Source: Allomyces macrogynus ATCC 38327
Lineage: Eukaryota; Blastocladiomycota; Blastocladiomycetes; Blastocladiales; Blastocladiaceae
DNA length: 64,000 bases
Direction: 5' to 3'
NCBI GenBank assembly: GCA_000151295.1
Contig: GG745355.1
Span: 62,001-126,000 of the forward strand
The notes under the pieces: generated by a model
Told to the model about the DNA's origin: nothing
The model's input: the letters and a program-made list of their open reading frames with translations, nothing else
The model's database searches: none
Made by a program: the position numbers and the translations under genes
In this document: piece after piece, positions 23,751 to 35,426 of the stretch
Layout of the letters: each line of letters opens with the position of its first letter
Numbering within the stretch: the stretch's first letter is position 1

Positions 23751-25112
23751 CTTTTCAGGTTCAAAGTGGGAAAAGCATCAAGCATGTGGGAAATCACAGG
23801 TCCCGATTGGGACGAACCAAGAGCAAAGTGGGGCGTTTTACCCATTCTGGGACTTGGCGACAGGTGGGATAACATGAAATCAAGTGGGATATCCGAAACA
23901 CAAGTGGGATGGCCAAGAACAGTTTGGGATCCCCAATGAAAAGTGGGGCAACCCAAAACGTAAAGCGGGAAATCTATACTCGATTTGGGAAAAGCATGGG
24001 CCAAAGTGGGACAACCAGGCTATGAATTTAGGATAAGAGTGGTTCAAAGTGGGACTGGCGTAGAGCGTCTGGGAAAGGGACTTGGTCGAGTTGGGCTGGT
24101 TGACTGTGACCAACCGGCCAGACTTCGCCATCATCCACTTCTGGGAGAGCGGGTTCAAGCCAAGGCGACGCTTGGTGTGCTCAATGAGGAGCTCGTGTGC
24201 AGTTTCATGTCCTGGTTGGCTCACGTTATGACGATTTTGCGTGAGATCGATGCGTCACTGATGCTGCTGCCCAACCACGAACTTGTGCGTGCGCTTGCCC
24301 AGCAATTCCTGGGCCAGCAGGAGACAGTTCCGCTCGACATTTACGTTTCCACAGTGACCACAACCCTGACGCTGCAACAGAATGCTGCAGTACTCACCAC
24401 ACCATGCCTGCCAGTTCCGTTCTCGTCAATCAGGTCGACGTTCAAGCACAAAACTCGGTTGGAACCGGGCCCGATCACGGAGCAGATCAAAGCTTCCGCA
24501 CAACAGGTCACTGGGTGGACTGCTGGGCACACAATGCGTGACAGGGTGCTGATGAGTTGTGAGCATGACGCCCCCCACCCTGCAGCTGGTGCTGTGGGCA
24601 CTGCGGGTGCGAGTGCGGTTGCAGGTGCTGTTGACGTATTTTGGATGCTGGCGCGGATTTTGTTCATTTTTGTTGTGCGCCGGATTTTTTTCTTTGGACG
24701 TATGTCACACACTGAGAGTGCCCTGGGTGTGAAAACAATTCAAATCCAAGATCTGCTTTTCTCTCGCTTAGCTCAGTTTCTGCTCGTCGAGGGTCGAATG
24801 CTGGAAACCTGCAGTGCGTCCTACATACAAGTGGTGAGTCCCACATTGGACCACTCTAATACCTGGGCTGTCCCACTTTGGTCCATTCTTTTTCCAAAAG
24901 TTTGATCCTTTCTCCACTTTGGAGCACATGTTTCCCAAATTAGTCTGATTAGTCCCAAATTATGCCTTCTGATCCCCGTTTGCATTTGGATCGTCTCACC
25001 TGTTTTCGAAAAATACCAGAATGGTTGAAACGTCCCACTTTGCACTTGACTTGTACCAATTGGGCGTGATTTCCCACATGCTTGATGCTTTTCCCACTTT
25101 GAACCTGAAAAG
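23751..25112. mobile_element. 1.36-kb element with 47-bp terminal inverted repeats and GTGGGA-type arrays
   Basis: Bases 23751-23797 and 25066-25112 are perfect inverted copies (47 bp, beginning CTTTTCAGGTTC). Weaker inverted similarity extends about 60 bp further inward. Inside each end are many spaced units of the form AAGTGGGA, on the plus strand at the left (about 23760-24070) and on the minus strand at the right (about 24830-25110). This looks like subterminal transposase-binding arrays. A core of about 700 bp (24080-24800) has an open frame with no recognised domain. No target-site duplication is evident at the immediate flanks. It is probably a non-autonomous DNA transposon of unassigned superfamily. 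Confidence 0.7.
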
Positions 25113-26252
25113 GAGTATGCACAAGGCAAGAAAAAACCATGGTCTGCTCATCTTCATTGTCTTTCTCATAGTATTATGGAGGCAGCAAGCAAAAGGGACT
25201 AGTTGCCCAAGCAGAGTCGCCTGTCAGCCCCCCTGTAATGTACAACGAATTCGTTCGTATGTGCTCCAGGATTATCAATGCTGGCCACGATTGGATGTCG
25301 GGGGATATCATGCACCCTGAAAGCATACTACTGCTCTGTGACCATTCTTGAGTCCCTTTTTGCGTCATTCTTGTCCCCACCCCGCGCATCCTCGAATCGG
25401 CGGGTACTGTCTTGACAGTGTTAAGACACTCGAAAGGTCGATGAATGGGTGTGCCATGTGTGAAATGGGAGTGCCATGGGTGAAATGGAAGATCATGAGA
25501 TGATAGGCAAGCATCTCACTGATGCTTGGTGCTGGCCAGAATAAGATGACGCCTACCTGGGGCCACGGAGGCGCCTTGACGAGATCTGCGTCGCCTCCGG
25601 CATCAAAATCGATAAAGCTACGTAGGTTACAAATACCTATCGAAGAGTCTGGTGCTTGGGCTTGCTGGCAGGAATGATGTTGAATTTTGAAGAAAATCAG
25701 ACTCCTGCACAAATATTGGACACGTGCATTCTTGTCAAAAAACCGGGATGGGGTCTGGACGGGGTCCTCACCGTTGACAGACATGAGTTGCTGGTTCCCA
25801 AGATCTTAGTGATTTGAGACTCTGGGGGCGGCCGTGGGGTCGGTCGGATAGTCCAGTGCAACTGAATGTACCCCCTACTGCATCAAGTGTGCTCGCAGTG
25901 CCGGATTCATGGTGGAGGCTGTCAGGGTCCATACATGTCGGTGTGAGTTCTGCTTGACATCGAAGATTGGAGATTGGAGACCCACCACACGCAAATTGTT
26001 GTTTATTTCATGCCTGCTTTCCGTTGGCCGTGCTATCATCCTGACCCGATAAAACCTCCAAACACCGCCGCATTGGACTCTCAAGTGGCGCGCTGTCCTT
26101 GTGAGCGACCAGAGTCAAGTTCAAACAATCACCGCAAACGATCAACGCCAAAGCGTGCAGCCCAAGGTGTTGCGCGCAACGTCTGTCTGTCCTCATCAAC
26201 CATACTCAAGTTCGTTTGGAAATGCATACACGAGAAAATACGCATTCTATTC
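25113..26252. other. Intergenic, no gene recognised
   Basis: No coherent gene. A short imperfect direct repeat around 25449-25490 (units resembling GTGCCATGGGTGAAATGG) is visible. The right end borders the 3' flank of SNF2-RING paralog C. Confidence 0.4.
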
Positions 26253-27640
26253 CAAACGGTTAACAGCTACAGATTCCACACTATCGCAGATTCCTCTCAA
26301 ATCTCCACCGGCCCTTCAGCCTCAACCTGCCCCGCCTGCTCGTCCCCATTCTCCCGCTGCAAATCACTCCGGCGCGCCGTCAGCTCCTCCTCAATCGTCC
26401 CGCGCGTCACGAACCGCGTAATCGTCACCTCCCTTTCCTGGCCGGCCCGCACCGCGCGCGCACACCCTTGCATCTCGTACGCGCGCGCCATGGCCTCGGA
26501 CGCCCCCAAGAACGGGTGTACAATCACGACGTGGTTGGCCTCGGTCAGCTGCAACCCGGAGACAGAGTCCTCGGCCGACAGGAACAGCACCTTCATGTCC
26601 GGGTCGTTGCGGAACAAAGTCACCGCGCGGCGCTTGGAAATCACGTTGCCGCCCATGAGCTTGACGTTGCCGATCCCAAACTCGGTGAACGCGTGCGCCA
26701 TGAGCGCCGTGAGCCGGTGGAACTGCGAGAAGAGAATCAGTTTCGCCGTCGGGTCGGCGCGGACCACGCGGCGCACGAATTGCACGAGCGCCTTGATTTT
26801 CGAGCCGTAGATGGCGTAGTCGGCGTCCTCGTCCTCCTCCTCGTCAGACTCCTTCATCGGTTCGTCGACCGGGTGCAAAATCAATCGCGTCGTGGCCCCC
26901 GCGCCGTCCAAGTCGCCGCGACACATCGCACACAACCGGCGCGGCTGCCCAAGCATCGTCTGCGTACACGGATCGCAAAATACGTGCCCGCACCGCGTAA
27001 TCACCAGCGGGTCCGTGCGCGCGATATCTTCCATGCACACGGGACACGCCTGGTCCTCGGCCTCGGCAATCGCAGAAAGCACGGTCGCCATGAACCGATG
27101 CTGCGCGGCCACCGTGCGCAACTGGCCACGCACGTCGGCGAAATCCGTGCACGCCGTGACGAGTTTGCGCGCGGTCGTCTTGGCATCGACCGTCAGGTTC
27201 TTGACGCGCGAGACGTCGACCCGGGGGACTTCGACGGGAATATCCATGTCAGCGTCGTCCGAGTCAGGCGCGGAAATGTACTGCACAAGCCGCTCGTGTG
27301 CATCGGCGCCCATGACGACGAGTCGGTTGTCGTCCGAGATCGTCAGGCCGGCGGGCATCTTGGCGTGCTCGTCGTCGGGGATCAGCGGGACAAGCGCCTC
27401 CATGCGCGCCGTGAGCGTGGCAATATCCTCTTGGAGCTTGCGGCCCTGCTTGACGAGCGACTCGATCTTGTCCAACCGCACGACCTGGATCCGCGCGGCC
27501 ACCTCATCGACCGACGTGGCGGTCACGCCCGTCGCGGCCACGACGTCATCGTGAATCTGGTGATGGTTGCACATCATGAGCCGTGATCGGACCGACTGTC
27601 GCTGGTAGGACGCCATGAGCCCGACCTCGGCGGGCGTCAA
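26253..27640 (-). repeat. Near-identical inverted tract, right copy (SNF2-RING C)
   Basis: Reverse complement of 10911-12298. It includes 44 bases downstream of the stop codon and the C-terminal third of the helicase, with the RING finger. See the left copy for the boundaries. Confidence 0.9.
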
Positions 27641-30600
27641 GTCGACCCAGTTCGTCTGGTAGTGCACGGGCGGAATCGCCAAATCCGGCTCGTTGCGGCG
27701 CACGTGCGAATTCAAGAACGCCTGCGCGTCGGCGACCGTCGTCGGCAAATTGCGCACGCCGACGGCCTCGGCGAGCGAGACGACACACACCGGGTGCGCC
27801 AATGGTGGTGTGCCCGTGAGCCCCAACCGGAACCGCGTTTTCAGCGTGAACAGCAGCGTCTCGGCGACTCTCGTGTTCGTCCGCGACCACGCGTCCCTTG
27901 CCGACAAGACGTGCGACAGCTCGTGAATCTCGTCAATCACGATCCGGTGCCAGTAGACGCGGTCGAAAATCACCGCGTCGCGATCATTCCCGAAACGCGC
28001 ACGTGTGCGTTCGTGGAGATGGCCAATATGCGCGTCGAGCGTGTCATTGTACTCGCGCTGGTACGCGGGGGTCGCGGCCTTGAACCACCGCTGCCGGCGG
28101 TAGAACGAGTCTTGCCACTCCAAGTCGCTGCGCGAGTGCTGGTAGGCGTCGCGCGGTAAACAGTACCGGCCGCCCGTCTTGGCCACTTTGGCGACGCGTT
28201 TCTGGTAGTTTTGGTTCTGCAGGAACGCGAGCGAGATGATGACCACATCAGCGAGGAGGACGTCGTTCCAAGTCAAGTCTCGGTGGTCGCGGATCGTAGC
28301 CACTTGCACGATCTTGGCACCAGGCGGCAGACATTTTTGCGCTTCGGCCACCCACTGCGTGACGAGGTCCGACCGCACGACGATCAAGGTCGCGCGCGAG
28401 ACGAGGTACTTGAACTTGTCGGCCGGATCGTCCCACGGGATCGCGCGAGCGGAACGGAACGGGTTGGCCGCGACGAGCGACAGCGCCATGACCGTCTTCC
28501 CCGCGCCCATCTTGCTCACTTCGAGCGCGCCGCGACACTCGAGCCCGGCGGTGCCCAGGTGCCGGTCGTTCCAGACACTCGGGTCGGCCGCCGTTGTATT
28601 CGTCGCCAAGTTGACCCACATCCCGTCCTTGCCGAGCTGGACCCAATTTGGGCACCCGCGCAGGGTCGTGCTCATAAACTGCCCACGCTGCTCGTGCGTT
28701 GTAGTTTCCGTCGCCTGGTGCACGTGCACCGTCCTCGCCCGCCGAGACCTCTCGAGCGCCAATAGCCATCCGAGCGTACGCTGCTGGTAATCGTGCAACT
28801 GCAATTGGAAACCTGGCGGCGTCGGCGCCGGCGCGTGCCCGCCCTCGACTGTGTCGGGAACATAGAATTTCGGCGGGCGGTACGCGTTACGCGTTTCGAT
28901 CAGCCGCATCAGGTAGGACATTTGGCCCGCAAATCCGGGGACCTCAGTCCCCTCGCGCAAGGCGGCATTGACCACGTCCGTGTAGAGGTACGTGCTCAGC
29001 TCGTACCGGTACTGGTCGTACCGGTGGCCCCAGCCGTCGCGGTTGAGCGGCGCGGTCGGGTCAGGCGGCGCGTAGACTTCGTCCTGGATGCTGCGCAGGA
29101 CCGTGCGGTAGTACTGGTTGTGGTCGCGCGTCCAGCCCCACATGTTATTCGCGCCAGACCAGACGACAAAGAGGCGGCCGGCCGCGTACGAGTTTTGGTC
29201 TGGTTGGTGGGAGCGGGAAAACGTGGTCAGCCATCTGCGAAACGGAGAACGAGGTTCAAGAAACGAAACACAACGTACGGTCGTTGGCACCTGGTTCCTC
29301 GGGCCAATCCCCATCGTGCCGCCACATCGCGTCCGTCTTGAACGCCAGTACGAGCCGGTCCATGATCATACGGTCGACTCCACGGACCGCGTCCACAAAC
29401 CCATCTTCGCGCAGCTTCTCGTCCTCCCCACGACCCAGACTCGGCCGCACGCGCTTGGCGCGCTCATAGTACGGATCGTCCTTTTCGAGATCGGCAAAAC
29501 TCTCGACCGTCAACCCTTTCAACTCCTCGTCCGACACGGTCATCGAGTCCGGGTGCACATAGTAGATATCGTCGGTCATCATGCCCCACGAGTACTCAAA
29601 GAACCCATCGTCCGTGATCCGCGGGCGGCGCACGCGCAGGATCGGCACGGACCGCGCGGTCACGTCCGCGAGCACCGACGACTCGAGGCACTTGAACGAG
29701 TTCATGTCGAGCGATGTGGGCGGCATCGGGAGGCGGAACCGCAAGAACACGGGCTCACTGTTCATGAACAGCTGATTCTCGTCGCGCTCGAGTCCGGGCT
29801 TGACGGCGGGCGCCGCGGGCACTTCGCCGTCTTCGCCGTCGTCGTCGAGCATCGGGCGCGCGGGTGGGGCCGCGGCCGCACCGACGTCGCCGTTGTTGTT
29901 GGCGGTCGGGTCGAACCAGTGCCCGAACCCGGTGCGGTCGTGCACGCCCGCCGCGAGCAGCGCTCTGTCGTCGGTTTTATTGTTCTTTTTGCTTCCCTCC
30001 ACGTCTCGTCTTCCGGCTCCTCGTAACTTCTACCCCGCCCTTTATCTTCCCTATTGGTTCCCTTCTTATCCCCTCCNNNNNNNNNNNNNNNNNNNNNNNN
30101 NNNNNNNNNNNNNNNNNNNNNNNNNNNNNNNNNNNNNNNNNNNNNNNNNNNNNNNNNNNNNNNNNNNNNNNNNNNNNNNNNNNNNNNNNNNNNNNNNNNN
30201 NNNNNNNNNNNNNNNNNNNNNNNNNNNNNNNNNNNNNNNNNNNNNNNNNNNNNNNNNNNNNNNNNNNNNNNNNNNNNNNNNNNNNNNNNNNNNNNNNNNN
30301 NNNNNNNNNNNNNNNNNNNNNNNNNNNNNNNNNNNNNNNNNNNNNNNNNNNNNNNNNNNNNNNNNNNNNNNNNNNNNNNNNNNNNNNNNNNNNNNNNNNN
30401 NNNNNNNNNNNNNNNNNNNNNNNNNNNNNNNNNNNNNNNNNNNNNNNNNNNNNNNNNNNNNNNNNNNNNNNNNNNNNNNNNNNNNNNNNNNNNNNNNNNN
30501 NNNNNNNNNNNNNNNNNNNNNNNNNNNNNNNNNNNNNNNNNNNNNNNNNNNNNNNNNNNNNNNNNNNNNNNNNNNNNNNNNNNNNNNNNNNNNNNNNNNN

Positions 30601-31495
30601 NNNNNNNNNNNNNNNNNNNNNNNNNNNNNNNNNNNNNNNNNNNNNNNNNNNNNNNNNNNNNNNNNNNNNNNNNNNNNNNNNNNNNNNNNNNNNNNNNNNN
30701 NNNNNNNNNNNNNNNNNNNNNNNNNNNNNNNNNNNNNNNNNNNNNNNNNNNNNNNNNNNNNNNNNNNNNNNNNNNNNNNNNNNNNNNNNNNNNNNNNNNN
30801 NNNNNNNNNNNNNNNNNNNNNNNNNNNNNNNNNNNNNNNNNNNNNNNNNNNNNNGGCCACGATTTGTTCGATCACGTGCCGGAAACCCAGTCGGCCCGGG
30901 ATCGGTTTGTCGTTCGCGGATTTTTTTGGCCTTGCCCTTTGCCCCTTTTTTGGGCGCCGGCTCGGGGTTCCAAATTCGGGGTTGGTCCTCGTCCTCCGTC
31001 GGAGGCGATGCGGGCTTCGAACGTGCTTTTGGCGGGCGACGGGCCACGGGCAGCGCGGCCGCGCGCCTCGCACTGGGCGTCACGCGCGACGACGACGCGG
31101 CCCCAGACTCCTCGTCGTCGGCATCGGGGGGCGCGGAACAGCGGCCTGGCGCCTTTGCGGGCTTGGCCTTTTCCGGGCTTGGGCTTGGGGGCGGGCGCCT
31201 TGCGGCGCTGGCGCTTGGGCTTGGGCTCCTCTTCTTCCTCCTCGTCGCTGAGCTCGACCTCGACCTCAGCCTCGGCCTCGGGCTCGGCAACCGCAGTCGA
31301 TGCGCGCGTCAACCGCGGCGCGGTCGTGGGCGCAGCGCGGGCCGTACGGCGCGGAGTCGCGGCCGCGCGAGGACGAGCAGAAGGAGCGCGCGGGAGAGCG
31401 GGCGGGTCGGCGGCAGCGGGCGCCGGGTCCCCGGCAATGGCAGCGGCCGCGGCGGTGGCGGCGGCGCGGCGCGGGCGGCGGGTGGCGGGCGGCAT
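26297..31495 (-). CDS. SNF2-family helicase with embedded RING finger (paralog C), interrupted by assembly gap
   Basis: Exon 2 (29199-26297) is intact and carries the P-loop MGAGKT, DEIH, LTGTPP, a C3HC4 RING and QGCARAVRAGQ. Exon 1 runs from the Met at 31495 (MPPATRRPRR, then EEEEEPKPKRQRRK) to 29279. It is broken by 778 N and by frame changes on the right-hand side of the gap, between about 31140 and 30855. The 79-nt intron (donor GTACGT) is at the same phase and position as in paralogs A and B. Peptides after the gap (LLAAGVHDRTGFGH, FRLPMPPTSLD) align with paralog B. The sequence at 29970-30076 is unlike either paralog. Poor sequence beside the gap explains the breaks at least as well as decay, so the status of the 5' half is open. 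The function is inferred to match A and B. Confidence 0.82.
30077..30854. other. Assembly gap (778 N)
   Basis: Run of unknown bases inside the first exon of SNF2-RING paralog C. Reading frames crossing it are meaningless. By comparison with paralog B it should hold the WWRFF module. Confidence 0.99.
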
Positions 31496-32181
31496 TGTTG
31501 TTGTTGTCCTTGTCGAGCAATCAGCGAGAGGTGCTCGTGGCGAGCGTGCAGCAAGTGGTTGGTCGGTTCAAAGTGGTTGGTGGGCCTGCTGCGGTTTTGA
31601 GGGACGAGGCGACGGCGACGGCAAGGGCCAGGCGGGTGCGACCAATCGGCGAAAGAGGCGGAACGGGGCGAAAGGCAGGCGAAAGGGGAGTGTGCCGAGG
31701 GTTGCGCCACGGCGAACACGGCGAAAGCGCGTGTAGTGTGGCGCAACATGCGCTTTGGTGGGACTCACTCACCCAGAACTCCCTGTTTCCTGCGTGGTGG
31801 TCGCAGCGTCGACTCACTCATTTTGCCTGCCGGCAGTTAAGGCAGAAAGACACGACACACGTGACGCATGGCCCAAAGAGATATCAAGCACGATCAAGCA
31901 CAATGCCAAGAAATGATAGCATCAAACTTGACCACGTCGACCCTTGAAACTCGCTTCAATCCTTGCCTGACGATGGCTGTGAGCGCGCATCGTGGGCAAC
32001 AGTCTAGATCATGTCCAACACTTGTCCGTCTTCTGCCTTTTGCATGCAGAAGCGGCCACGGCCACCAGCAACACATCTTGTTCTTGGTAGAGTGGACACC
32101 GCTCGCACGACGTTCTGAATCCTCCCTCTCTCGACCGAGACGCGCCAAGCTGCCTGGCAAGCTGAGCGCAAACAAATCACC
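31496..32181. promoter_or_regulatory. Divergent intergenic region
   Basis: A 686-bp spacer between SNF2-RING C (minus) and the plus-strand proline-rich gene. No gene or clear TATA box was seen. It presumably holds both promoters. Confidence 0.35.
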
Positions 32182-33000
32182 ATGACCGCAGATGTCCCGG
32201 CCAAGCCGCTTGGCGCCGCCTTGGCCTGCGTGCTCTCGACAATACTCTGGGCGATTGCGAAATTGCGATTCGACTTCCCGCCGCCGCCATCCATGTCACC
32301 TCCACCCAAACCCCATCTACCACCACCACCACGGCAGCGCGCGCCATTTATTCCGCCCTACCCGTACGAGCCGCTGCTCCCTGATCAACAACCGCCATGC
32401 CCGGCTCGCGAAACGGCTCCTGTGCGAGCCGCACCACATTCACGTCCTGCTGCTGCCACCGCTGTGATCAAGGCGCACGAACCCTTGGTCCTGGAGCGTG
32501 AGCGCCAACCGTACCGGATCGGGCCAAACGAGGACCTGGTCGCGCGGTTGGAGCACATGGCGCAAGTAGCGGCATCCCGCAACGGCCAAGACTGCAGCAC
32601 GCTCATTCGGGACGCGACCATGGTGCTGCCCATTGCCAACTCGTCGACTCCGGCATTACCGTGTGGTCACGCCCAGGGCGCGACAGATCCGGCGGCTGGA
32701 CCGTCTGCGCTGGTCGCTTCTCACGCGTCTACGCCATGTGCTGTCCCCGATCCGACCGATTTGCAGGCCCACGACGCATGGTCGATTCATTTCAATCACG
32801 TCGTGCTGTGCCGTCCTCACCTCGGCTCAAGTACAGACTCTGGAGTCTCGGACGGCCAGTCGCTCGACATGGAACTGCTCGGGACGCTGTACGCGCTCAT
32901 CGCAGCGCAGGAGAAAGCGCTGGAGCTGACACGCTTGGCGGTTGCACAGCTCGAGCAACAGATTGGGCCAGGAAGAGAAATGGAGAGGAAGGAAGAGTAA
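32182..33000 (+). CDS. Unrecognised proline-rich protein with N-terminal hydrophobic segment
   Basis: Single-exon frame of 272 residues, starting MTADVPAKPLG in a favourable context (CACCATGA). Residues about 8-28 are hydrophobic (LGAALACVLSTILWAIAKL), suggesting a signal anchor. A proline-rich stretch follows (PPPPSMSPPPKPHLPPPP), then a mixed middle and a C-terminal helix (LYALIAAQEKALELTRLAVAQLEQQ) with coiled-coil character. No known domain was recognised. The length, the clean frame and the isolated position behind a 5' spacer favour a real gene. Membrane anchoring with a cytosolic or lumenal coiled coil is an inference. Confidence 0.5.
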   Translation: MTADVPAKPLGAALACVLSTILWAIAKLRFDFPPPPSMSPPPKPHLPPPPRQRAPFIPPYPYEPLLPDQQPPCPARETAPVRAAPHSRPAAATAVIKAHEPLVLERERQPYRIGPNEDLVARLEHMAQVAASRNGQDCSTLIRDATMVLPIANSSTPALPCGHAQGATDPAAGPSALVASHASTPCAVPDPTDLQAHDAWSIHFNHVVLCRPHLGSSTDSGVSDGQSLDMELLGTLYALIAAQEKALELTRLAVAQLEQQIGPGREMERKEE

Positions 33001-35090
33001 TGGAACGTATGGGATCGTCGAGGAACGATGAGTGCTGGCAGGTGAAGAGGAGCAAATTCATTGGGATAACCAGCATGCTTGGTCCATTGGCCAGACCTTG
33101 GCCGAAACAGACACATATTGGTCAGCTCAATGTCGATCTTTACTGCACCAGAACATGCGCTCAAAGCCAAAGCCATTGCATTCAATTGTCTAAATGTGGA
33201 AGCAGGCACCCGGTAAACTCTTGCTGCACTTGAACTGGCGGTGAAACAGAAAAAATTGTCGTCTTTATGGAGACAAGGCAGTGGACCATGCATTCAATTC
33301 GTACCGCGCTGCAAATCAAGGACCACATTCTCGACGCGAATGAGAAATGGGTCTCAAACTTTCCTGATCAAATCCACGTGGTCGAAAAGACTGGGATTCG
33401 AACCCAAGGTGCCCAACCACGGCTTTGCTACAACACTGTGATCGCTGCTGCTTGTGAGGATATGGGCCAGGAATTGGTCTGGCAGTGCACAAAGGAAAAC
33501 TGAATTGTCGCCACTCATACCTTGCTTCACTCAAAGCACTTTTAAGTCCTAACTACCATTCTCGTGTTGCCCATTTCAAGGACATCTCTCGCGTTCGCAA
33601 GCAAATGACTGAAAATTTCGGCGCACACGCGTAACGTCCGACCGCTGCAATTCTTCACTTATTGGCGGCCGCACACGCGTCGCATGTGGAAAAGGACAAA
33701 AGTGACCAATGCTCACTGGCCATCGAGAGGCCGAATCTTATGCTGCCGAAGAACAGGCATGCTGGCCACTGGTGACCGAATCCTGTCCAGCTCGGGCTAG
33801 GGGTGCAACCAATACAGTGATAACAATGGTGTAGGATGGAGAGAGGTGATGGGCTGGCGAACGAGCGACGAATGTAAAGGTTCATCCCCGACTTTTGGTT
33901 TGAAGACTGCGGCAGTGATCGTGAAATAACCCCGACTAGGGCACTGAGATTCGAAATTCACTCTCCACCACTTCCGCACGCAGCTTTGGGTCCCATTTGT
34001 CGCGATGCGTCTCGCGCTCGGTGCAGAGTATCAACTTGGCTGATCTGGCACCATGTCCAGATCCTGTCCTTGCCAATCCCCACTGTACTCAATCGCTGGC
34101 TGTACTGGCAGATCAGTGGCGCCAGTTTGTTGTGCGTGGAGCACGTCGTGGGGCGTGGGGAGCAGGTCGTGGATTGAGAGGGACGGGTCGTGAATAGAGA
34201 GAAACTGGTCAGGCTATGCAATGCGCAAGTGGTGGTAGTGGGACACGTTCAACTTCATTGACATCTTTTTTGTTCCCACTGCCGCTAATGACCAAGGGAG
34301 GCTGATCCACAGTCCTTTTGCAAAGAGTATAGGAATCAATGCGGGTGGCTTGCAGTGTTTAGACATAGCAGGAACCAAAAGTCACAAAATCGTGTAGCCA
34401 GCTTCCCTCTTTCGCTTGGATGCTGGCCTGGGTTGGCGACTGGGAGATGTGACAATTGTGGTAAAGGGTGGTGCACTGCAGCGTGCCCGCCGTTGACCTA
34501 AATGCTCTGGTCGATGCAGATTCCATGACAGATGAATGCGTCTTTGATGAGGAACTGTTACCCCTAAATGTGGTTTGATGGCAGCGAGGGTCAAGTATGC
34601 TCAAGCAGTAGCGTAAGCTCGAGGAGAACGCGATGGAGGAGGCCGTGCAACGCGCTGTCGTTGAGGCGCTCGCCGCGATCGAGGCCAAGCACGTCGCAGC
34701 CAAGCAGGCCAAATTTGTGATACGGGGTCCTGAAGTGAGCGCCGCCCACAACAGCTCAGCAGCGCCAAGCTCCCACGCGCGGAACGGGTCGCGGCCTGGA
34801 ACGCGCAACGGGACGCGCAACGTGGTGAAATGCAGGGTGGACAAGATCGCACATGACCATTTCGAAAAGACCTCGGTCGGTGACGACGAGGATCGCGTTG
34901 GTGGCCGGGGCTCTGAGTCGTGTCGTTGGTGCGCGGCATGGGAGACGCCGGCGTTGTGATCCAGAGAATGATCGGTTGGTTGTTCGTTTGGTGCAATACA
35001 TGCGTCGGTATTCTGATCAAGAGTCGTCTGTACATTTTCCCCTTCAGCTCGACGGATCAATCATCGCGTCTCCAAATGTTCATCTCCCCC
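33001..35090. other. About 2 kb without a confident protein gene
   Basis: Contains the tRNA-like element at 33394-33430. A plus-strand frame at 34633-34959 opens with an Ala/Glu-rich helix (MEEAVQRAVVEALAAIEAKH) and then degrades to low complexity. It may be an exon of an unresolved gene but cannot be supported further. Confidence 0.35.
33385..33430 (-). other. tRNA-like sequence with Pol III A and B boxes but no anticodon arm
   Basis: On the minus strand an A box (TAGCAAAGCCG, 33430-33420) matches TRGYNNARNNG. A B box (GGTTCGAATCC, 33404-33394) matches the consensus exactly, within a T-arm that can pair (TTGGG with CCCAG). A short T run (TCTTTTC) follows, a minimal Pol III terminator. The A-B spacing is about 18 nt shorter than in a normal tRNA, and the presumed acceptor strands do not pair. 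It is a tRNA pseudogene or tRNA-derived SINE head rather than a functional tRNA. Confidence 0.45.
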
Positions 35091-35426
35091 TCAAACCTCC
35101 CGCTCCTCCGCGACCGCCACCGCGCGCATATTCGGACACCCCATCTGGACCAACGCCGTCAATAACCCCGGCTCGAGGACTGCTGCAATTTGCTCGTCGG
35201 TCGTGATCTGGTCGATGCTCGCGGAATCTTCCCTTCAGTCGCTTGCTTGTTGCGCGGGGCGGTGATGAAGGGCGCGCGGGATTACCTTGTGCCCTGTGAC
35301 GGCGTCGGTCACGTCGACACGCGTCGTGGCCGTGAACACGAGCCGGCCGGCGGCACGCGCGTCCTGGAACACGCGCGCGATTCGTGCGGCAAATTTTTGG
35401 GACATGTCTTTGCTTAGATCGCTCAT
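35091..35426 (-). CDS. Small two-exon gene, product unrecognised
   Basis: Exons 35426-35286 and 35207-35091, separated by a 78-nt intron (donor GTAATC, acceptor CAG), give 85 residues in phase 0. The protein starts MSDLSKDMSQKFAARIARVF. The first half has a helix and then strand-like sequence (GRLVFTATTRVDV). The second half is a compact amphipathic region (TDEQIAAVLEPGLLTALVQM). No signal peptide or membrane segment is present. The intron size matches its neighbours and the join restores a clean frame, which supports the model, but I recognise no family. The open frame continues upstream of the chosen Met, so an additional 5' exon is possible. Confidence 0.4.

Noticed and set aside
23760..24070. 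CRISPR-like array of GTGGGA units
   Set aside because: Units are short, degenerate and irregularly spaced, mirrored at the other end of the element, and the genome is eukaryotic.
23751..25112. Helitron terminus or LTR explanation for the inverted arms
   Set aside because: Helitrons lack terminal inverted repeats, and LTRs are direct rather than inverted repeats. No reverse transcriptase or integrase lies between the arms.
25365..25784. 139-codon minus-strand frame
   Set aside because: No domain, no splice or promoter support, and located in repetitive intergenic sequence.
26468..27586. 372-codon plus-strand frame conserved between the two inverted copies
   Set aside because: Apparent conservation is due to the near-identical DNA tract, not to selection on this frame.
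2264..31495. SNF2-RING cluster as an endogenous giant-virus insertion
   Set aside because: Some large DNA viruses carry SNF2 helicases, but no capsid, polymerase or packaging gene is present. The genes have host-like introns and base composition.
29800..31736. Long open frames spanning the N run
   Set aside because: The unknown bases cannot contain stops in translation, so the length is artificial.
33370..33440. Functional tRNA gene
   Set aside because: Perfect B box, but no pairing acceptor stem and no anticodon arm in the spacing.
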